This document shows positions 42,730-46,985 of a stretch of 46,985 nt of DNA, piece after piece. Under the pieces are notes generated by a model. It made no database searches. It saw only the letters and a program-made list of their open reading frames with translations, and had not been told where the DNA came from. Position 1 is the first letter of the stretch; each line of letters opens with the position of its first letter. Source of the stretch: an uncultured Bacillota bacterium (GTDB taxonomy: Bacteria; Bacillota; Clostridia; Oscillospirales; Oscillospiraceae); the NCBI GenBank assembly GCA_947645675.1, contig CANSDP010000016.1, positions 1 through 46,985 on the forward strand, given 5' to 3'. Position numbers and translations under genes: made by a program.

Positions 42730-43998
42730 ATGAAGCGAGAGGACCGGCATTCCTATCTGGCAATCGGGCTGACCGCCTTTGCGGTGATCTCGGCCTCCCT
42801 GTGCCTGTTTTTCCTGCTGTTCCATATGAAGGAGGTGACGGGCTTCCTGAACACCATCGGGGGCATCCTGCGGCCCATCTTTATGGGGGCGGTGATCGCC
42901 TTCCTGCTGCTGCCCGTCCACCGGAACATTTTAAAATTCCTCCTGGCGATGACCTCAGACAGGAAGAAAGAGGATCTCCGCAACCTGGCCTTTCTCAATC
43001 TGATGGCCATTATACTCAGCCTGGCGCTGGCGGTATTTTTGATCTACCTGCTGCTGGCTATGGTGATTCCCCAGGTCTATGAGAGTATTGTGGGTCTGAT
43101 TCAGGCCATCCCCGACTACATCGAGGTGGTCCAGGGCTGGCTCCAGACCTTCTTCGAGGACAATCCGGACATTCAGGCCTCGGTGATGTCCATCTACAAC
43201 TCCTCCGCCGCCTCTCTGGAGCAATGGCTGAATTCCGACATCCTGCCCAAGCTGGAGTCCTCCAGCTCCGCCCTGGACTGGCTCCGCAAGGACGTTATGC
43301 CTAACCTCACCGGCGTGGTGGCCGGGGTATCCGGTATGCTGGTAGGGCTCCTGGTCCTGGTGAAGGATCTGCTGATCGCTCTGATCGTCTCCGTGTATCT
43401 CCTGGCCCGGAAGGACATCTTCGCCGCGCAGGGCAAGAAGATCGTCTACAGCCTATTTCGCACCGACGCCGCCGACCTGATTATCGGCGAGGCCTGCAAC
43501 GCTTATAAAATCATGAGCGGCTTTATCAACGGCAAGCTGCTGGACTCCCTGATTATCGGGATTATCTGCCTGGTGTGCTGCAACATTTTCAAGTTCCCGT
43601 ACCCCGCCCTGATTGCCGTGATTGTTGGGGTGACCAACATCATCCCCTTCTTCGGCCCCTTCATCGGGGCGATCCCCTGCGGGCTTCTGATCTTCCTGGT
43701 CAATCCCCTTCAGGCGGTCTATTTCGCTATTTTTATCCTGGTGCTTCAACAGTTCGACGGCAATATTCTGGGCCCCAAGATTCTGGGCGACTCCACCGGA
43801 CTTGCCTCCTTCTGGGTGCTGTTCTCCATCCTGCTGTTCGGCGGGCTCTTTGGTTTTGGCGGGATGGTGCTGGGTGTCCCGGTCTTTGCTATGTTCTACA
43901 GCGTGGTCAGCCGGCTGGTTTCCTACGGCCTGCGCTCCCGGGGCCTGCCCCAGGAGACGGAGGACTATATGGGCCGAACCGGCCCGCTGAGCAAATAA
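42730..43998 (+). CDS. AI-2E family transporter-like membrane protein
   Basis: 422 residues with about eight membrane helices in the AI-2E/PerM arrangement and a central periplasmic/amphipathic region (~115-200). The motif IPFFGPFIGAIP and the LGP.ILG segment are characteristic. Members are proposed to move autoinducer-2, or ions in other cases; the substrate here is unknown. It starts 18 bases after purB, probably on the same transcript. Confidence 0.88.
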   Translation: MKREDRHSYLAIGLTAFAVISASLCLFFLLFHMKEVTGFLNTIGGILRPIFMGAVIAFLLLPVHRNILKFLLAMTSDRKKEDLRNLAFLNLMAIILSLALAVFLIYLLLAMVIPQVYESIVGLIQAIPDYIEVVQGWLQTFFEDNPDIQASVMSIYNSSAASLEQWLNSDILPKLESSSSALDWLRKDVMPNLTGVVAGVSGMLVGLLVLVKDLLIALIVSVYLLARKDIFAAQGKKIVYSLFRTDAADLIIGEACNAYKIMSGFINGKLLDSLIIGIICLVCCNIFKFPYPALIAVIVGVTNIIPFFGPFIGAIPCGLLIFLVNPLQAVYFAIFILVLQQFDGNILGPKILGDSTGLASFWVLFSILLFGGLFGFGGMVLGVPVFAMFYSVVSRLVSYGLRSRGLPQETEDYMGRTGPLSK

Positions 43999-44004
43999 AA
44001 AACA

Positions 44005-44045
44005 CCGGCCCCGTCGGAAGCGCTTCCGATGGGGCCGGATTTTTC
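44005..44045. terminator. Terminator between the AI-2E family gene and the convergent pseudogenes
   Basis: CCGGCCCCGTCGGAAG (44005-44020) pairs with 44023-44038 with one G-U pair, then ATTTTT. A/T runs on the other side (AAAAAACA) allow use from both strands. Confidence 0.85.
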
Positions 44046-44645
44046 AGGGCTGTTTGCCAATATAGGCCAGAATTCCTCCGTCCACATAGAGGATGTGGCC
44101 GTTGACAAAGTTGGAGGCGTCGGAGGCCAGAAAGACCGCCGGACCCATCAGGTCCTCCGGGTCCCCCCAGCGGCCCGCCGGGGTCTTGGACACGATGAAC
44201 TGGTCGAAGGGGTGGCGGCTTCCGTCAGACTGGCGCTCCCGAAGGGGGGCAGTCCGGGGGGTGGCGATATAGCCCGGGCCGATGCCGTTGCACTGGATGT
44301 TGGCCCCGCCGTACTCCGAGCAGATGTTCCAGGTGAGCATCTTCAGCCCGCCCTTGGCTGCGGCGTAGGCGGAAACGGTCTCCCGGCCCAGCTCGGCCTC
44401 AAAGCTGGCGATCAGGCCGCTGACCTGCCCCTCATCGGTGACGTCGGCAATGCAGCCGTAGGCGTCGATGCCCTTGGCGGCGTAATCGGCCAGGGCTTGT
44501 CCAGATTGGCCTGAGAACGGCAGTTAAAGGCAATTTTCGCCCCCGCCCCGGCCAAGGACTCGGCCATAGCGAAGCCAATGCCGTAGGCCCCGCCGGTGAC
44601 CAGAGCCACCTTTCCATCTAGAGAAAACAGCTTTTTTATATCCGT
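44044..44645 (-). pseudogene. kduD: Decayed SDR gene, KduD/gluconate 5-dehydrogenase-like
   Basis: The N-terminal piece has the NAD-binding KVALVTGGAYGIGFAM segment and the C-terminal piece has SAYAAAKGG, NIQCNGIGPGYIATP and LYVDGGILAYIG, as in KduD-type dehydrogenases (~265 residues). Three defects are visible. A one-base loss near 44494-44500 (ACAAGCCCTGG where AAGGCCCTG is expected) breaks the frame. About 65-70 internal codons, including NNAG and the catalytic Ser region, are missing near 44395-44412. At the expected start (after AAAGGAG) the codon is ACG (44643-44645), not ATG. The gene cannot make an active enzyme as read. An assembly error cannot be excluded. Confidence 0.8.
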
Positions 44646-44673
44646 TGTAGTTTCTCCTTTCAGCGTTCCCAGT

Positions 44674-45225
44674 TTATTTCAGCTGGGTAGTGGGAATTAT
44701 GTCTATGTTGTCGAAGGTCTGGTTCGCGCCGCCCATGGCTCGGACGAAGTGCAGCTGGCGGTGCCCGCCCTGACGCGGCTGAACTGGTTGATGACCCGCT
44801 TGTTGGAAGTGGCGGCGTCTCCCAGAGGCTTTTGAGCCGCGTCGGTGATCTTGAGCAGGCGGGTCTTATAGCTGCAATGGGCGGATACCATGTAGAACTT
44901 GGCGGGCTTGGTGCTGTCCTTATAGCCCAGCTTATAGACGTCCGTCTACCGTGACAGAGCCGTCGCCGCCGATGTTGAACATGCCGATCTCCCGGCGCTC
45001 CAGAAAGTAGTGGGTACCGAAGTTTGCCCACACGTCGATGCCTTTGTCAATGGAGACGGTTTCGCTGACAGGCATACAGCCCAGAATGACCATCCTGTCC
45101 ACATGGCTGTAGACGGCCGCCACCTGGTCGGGCTGATACAGGTTTTCAATGAGGAACTCACGGCGCAGCTCCTCGGTGGTAAAGCGCTTCACGTCGTTGG
45201 GGTGAGCGGAATAGCGGATATCCAT
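44674..45225 (-). pseudogene. kduI: Decayed KduI-type 5-dehydro-4-deoxyuronate isomerase gene
   Basis: The N-terminus is intact from ATG 45225: MDIRYSAHPNDVKRF, YSHVDRMVILG and NIGGDGSVTVDG. A one-base insertion near 44945 (GACGGACGTCTATAAG) then stops the frame. Reading on gives YKLGYKD joined directly to KPAKFYMVSAHCSYKT, so about 17 codons are lost. After NKRVINQF about 80 codons are missing, including the metal-binding His region. The tail (ANQTFDNIDIIPTTQLK) is in another frame. A working KduI has ~278 residues; ~184 codons remain. It precedes the kduD-like pseudogene on the same strand. Confidence 0.82.
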
Positions 45226-45281
45226 AAAAATATCCCTGATGATAAAAATAGCAGAGGTCGCAGTGCCCTGCAGGCACCCTG

Positions 45282-46985
45282 TTATTCAGAGACCTCATAC
45301 CAGCGGATCTCGTTGGCCACCAGATCCAGGGAAAAGCTGGAGCCGTCCCCACGGTAGACGGTGGTAGACTGGGGCTCATAGGTGTTGTTGACCACGCAGA
45401 ACTTGCCGTTCTTTACATAGGCGTGGACGTCCACGTTGTAGTTGGAGGACAGCCACAGGTTGAACTCGCCCTCGCTGTGGGCGGACCAGAGAACGGCCCG
45501 GTGGAGCAGGCGGCTGTTCTCAAAGGAGTAGGGCAGTCCGGCGATGTATACCGCCCGGCCCTTGCCGAACTCGTTCACCGCCAGCTGAACCTCCCGGTCC
45601 CGCTGGACCAGCACCTGGGCCCCCTCCAGGGCGTAGATGCTCTTCTTGCCCTCACCGAAGTCCACCGCCCCCTGGCAGTCCGCCAGAATGAAGTGCTCCG
45701 GGTGTTCCTCCCAGTTGTATTTGTCATAGCCCAGGGTAAAACCAGTCTCTTTTTCTACGCCCAGTATACCGGACAGCTGGAGATAGCGGCCCTGGTACTG
45801 GTGTCCGGTAGGCTCACCCACGCCGATGAAGCCGCCGCCGTTGTAGACGAACCGCTTCACCGCGGCGGAGACAGCCGGGTCCTCCCAGGCAGCCCCGCCT
45901 GTGTGGGCGGTGTCGCCATCGCCCACGTTGACCAGCACGTCCACTCCGTCCAGCACAGAGGGGTTGGCCTTTACCTCGTCAAAGCTGATAAACTTTACGT
46001 CGTAGGGGGCTCCGGACAGGGCTTCGATCACTCCGGCGTAGGAGTAGTTCTGCTTCTGATACAGGGCGTGGTGGACCATGTGGCAGCCCCAGGACCGGGC
46101 CTTGCCCCAGCTGTTGAGGACGGCCACCGTCTTCACGCAGTAAGGGGTGGCGCCCTTGATGTTGTCATAGAGCTCCCGAAACTCGTCGCAGACGCGCTCC
46201 ACATAGTCGATGAACTCGGGGAACTGGCAGGCCAGCTTCAGATAGCCGCCGTAGCCAATGCGGTCGATGGGCTTTCTCAAAATGGCCCGGCGGGCGGTGA
46301 CCCAGTTCTCCTTGGCCTCCCGGACAGGGTCGCCCCCCTCATGGAAGGTGTCGGGGAAAAAGTAGGGCAGGAAGCGCCCTTCGGTGTACTTCACCCCGGG
46401 GATGTCGGAGATGAGCCGCAGGGTGGAGCCGTTGCCCACCGAGCCCACCACCGCGTCCAGGCCGATGGACTTGAACTCGTCCATATAGGGCTCGGTGCCG
46501 ATGAAGTGGTCGCCCAGGAACATCATGGCCTCCTTGCCCAGCTCATGGGTGATGTCCACCATTTCCTTAGCCAGCTTGGCCACCTCCCGGCGCTGGAAGG
46601 CCATGAAGTCCTTGAACTCCTTGGAGGGGACCCGGTACTGGTTGTTGTAGTAGCCCTGGTCGATGATGAATTCAGGGCGGAATTTGTAGCCAGCCTCCTT
46701 CTCAAACTGCTCCAGGATATAGGGGGAGACGGAGGCAGAGTAGCCGTACCAGTCCACATACTTCTCCCGTTTCAGCTCGTCGAAAATCAGGGTGAACTGG
46801 TGGAAAAAGGTGGTATACCGGATTACGTTCACATAGGGATGATCGGCGATGAACCTCCGCAGCCGCTCCATGGTGAACTTCCGGGTCTTGGGCTGACGGA
46901 CGTCGAAGGTGATCTGATGCTCAAAATTGGTCCAGCCGTTGGTGACGGCGTTGTACATGTGGACCGGGTCCCAGATCAGATAGGC
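45282..46985 (-). CDS. 1,3-beta-galactosyl-N-acetylhexosamine phosphorylase (GH112), 5' end outside window
   Basis: The frame is open from the right window edge; 567 codons are visible, and the family is ~720-750 residues. It shows FTLIFDELKREKYVDWYGY, MMFLGDHFIGTEPYMDEF (the Asp of GDH is the expected general acid), SVGNGSTLRLISD and the C-terminal GHQYQGRYLQLSG beta-domain segments of GH112. The enzyme phosphorolyses lacto-N-biose or galacto-N-biose from milk oligosaccharides and mucin. The frame is intact, unlike the two pseudogenes that follow it on the same strand. Confidence 0.92.
   Translation of the reverse strand, partial: AYLIWDPVHMYNAVTNGWTNFEHQITFDVRQPKTRKFTMERLRRFIADHPYVNVIRYTTFFHQFTLIFDELKREKYVDWYGYSASVSPYILEQFEKEAGYKFRPEFIIDQGYYNNQYRVPSKEFKDFMAFQRREVAKLAKEMVDITHELGKEAMMFLGDHFIGTEPYMDEFKSIGLDAVVGSVGNGSTLRLISDIPGVKYTEGRFLPYFFPDTFHEGGDPVREAKENWVTARRAILRKPIDRIGYGGYLKLACQFPEFIDYVERVCDEFRELYDNIKGATPYCVKTVAVLNSWGKARSWGCHMVHHALYQKQNYSYAGVIEALSGAPYDVKFISFDEVKANPSVLDGVDVLVNVGDGDTAHTGGAAWEDPAVSAAVKRFVYNGGGFIGVGEPTGHQYQGRYLQLSGILGVEKETGFTLGYDKYNWEEHPEHFILADCQGAVDFGEGKKSIYALEGAQVLVQRDREVQLAVNEFGKGRAVYIAGLPYSFENSRLLHRAVLWSAHSEGEFNLWLSSNYNVDVHAYVKNGKFCVVNNTYEPQSTTVYRGDGSSFSLDLVANEIRWYEVSE

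Noticed and set aside
1-46985. CRISPR arrays, tRNA and rRNA genes
   Set aside because: No regularly spaced repeats, cloverleaf-like sequences with conserved T-arm, or rRNA motifs were seen by eye; a dedicated scan would be decisive.

Overview
The window looks like chromosome from a GC-rich, anaerobic, gut-type Firmicute of the Clostridia (Oscillospiraceae/Flavonifractor-like). The evidence is high-GC coding sequence with strong AGGAGG ribosome sites, a [FeFe] hydrogenase, Rnf-type genes, Desulfovibrio-type molybdenum aldehyde oxidoreductase genes, stalk-domain secreted proteins and a mucin/milk-glycan phosphorylase. No rRNA, tRNA or CRISPR array was seen. Family names come from recognising motifs by eye; no database search was run.

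Layout. (1) 1-6191 is a mobile island. It holds the tail of a possible transposase, a very AT-rich 1325-residue NACHT-type STAND NTPase (candidate antiphage gene), a 37-codon ORF and a large serine recombinase that appears to start at ATC. The island interrupts a P-loop ATPase gene whose first ~100 codons survive at 6197-6496. (2) 6645-12570 carries energy genes: a monomeric [FeFe] hydrogenase, a coiled-coil protein, and a reduced Rnf-like operon (rnfC, an rnfD-rnfG fusion, one rnfA-like subunit; no rnfB or rnfE). (3) 12645-14885 holds a secreted GH26-like protein with stalk repeats. (4) 14891-18475 is modABC, mogA and a NifX-like gene, with a ModE-like operator in front of modA. (5) 18482-33693 is a long minus-strand block. 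A molybdenum aldehyde oxidoreductase comes first, followed by 13 tightly packed genes for maturation, molybdopterin synthesis and regulation, ending at a terminator. A C-GCAxxG-C-C protein gene diverges from it across a palindrome-bearing promoter region. (6) 34204-38384 has a Crp/Fnr regulator, a 48-residue small gene and leuC-leuD-orphan-leuB. (7) 38401-44038 has an MBOAT acyltransferase with its AlgX/DHHW partner, purB and an AI-2E family transporter. (8) 44044-46985 has two decayed hexuronate genes (kduD- and kduI-like) and a GH112 phosphorylase cut by the window edge.

How the genes fit together. Regions 4 and 5 form one molybdenum unit. ModABC imports molybdate. MoaA, MoaC, MogA, MoeA-like and MOSC proteins build and handle the pterin cofactor. 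An NTP transferase fused to a ModE DNA-binding domain and an XdhC-like factor probably finish and insert it. The oxidoreductase with its dicluster flavoprotein, redox protein and CoA ligase probably oxidises an aldehyde and handles the acid. The ModE-like domain and the ModE-like site at modA suggest molybdenum-dependent control. The most unusual items are the NACHT island, the cut-down Rnf whose RnfA lacks a cluster cysteine, and the NTP-transferase/ModE fusion.
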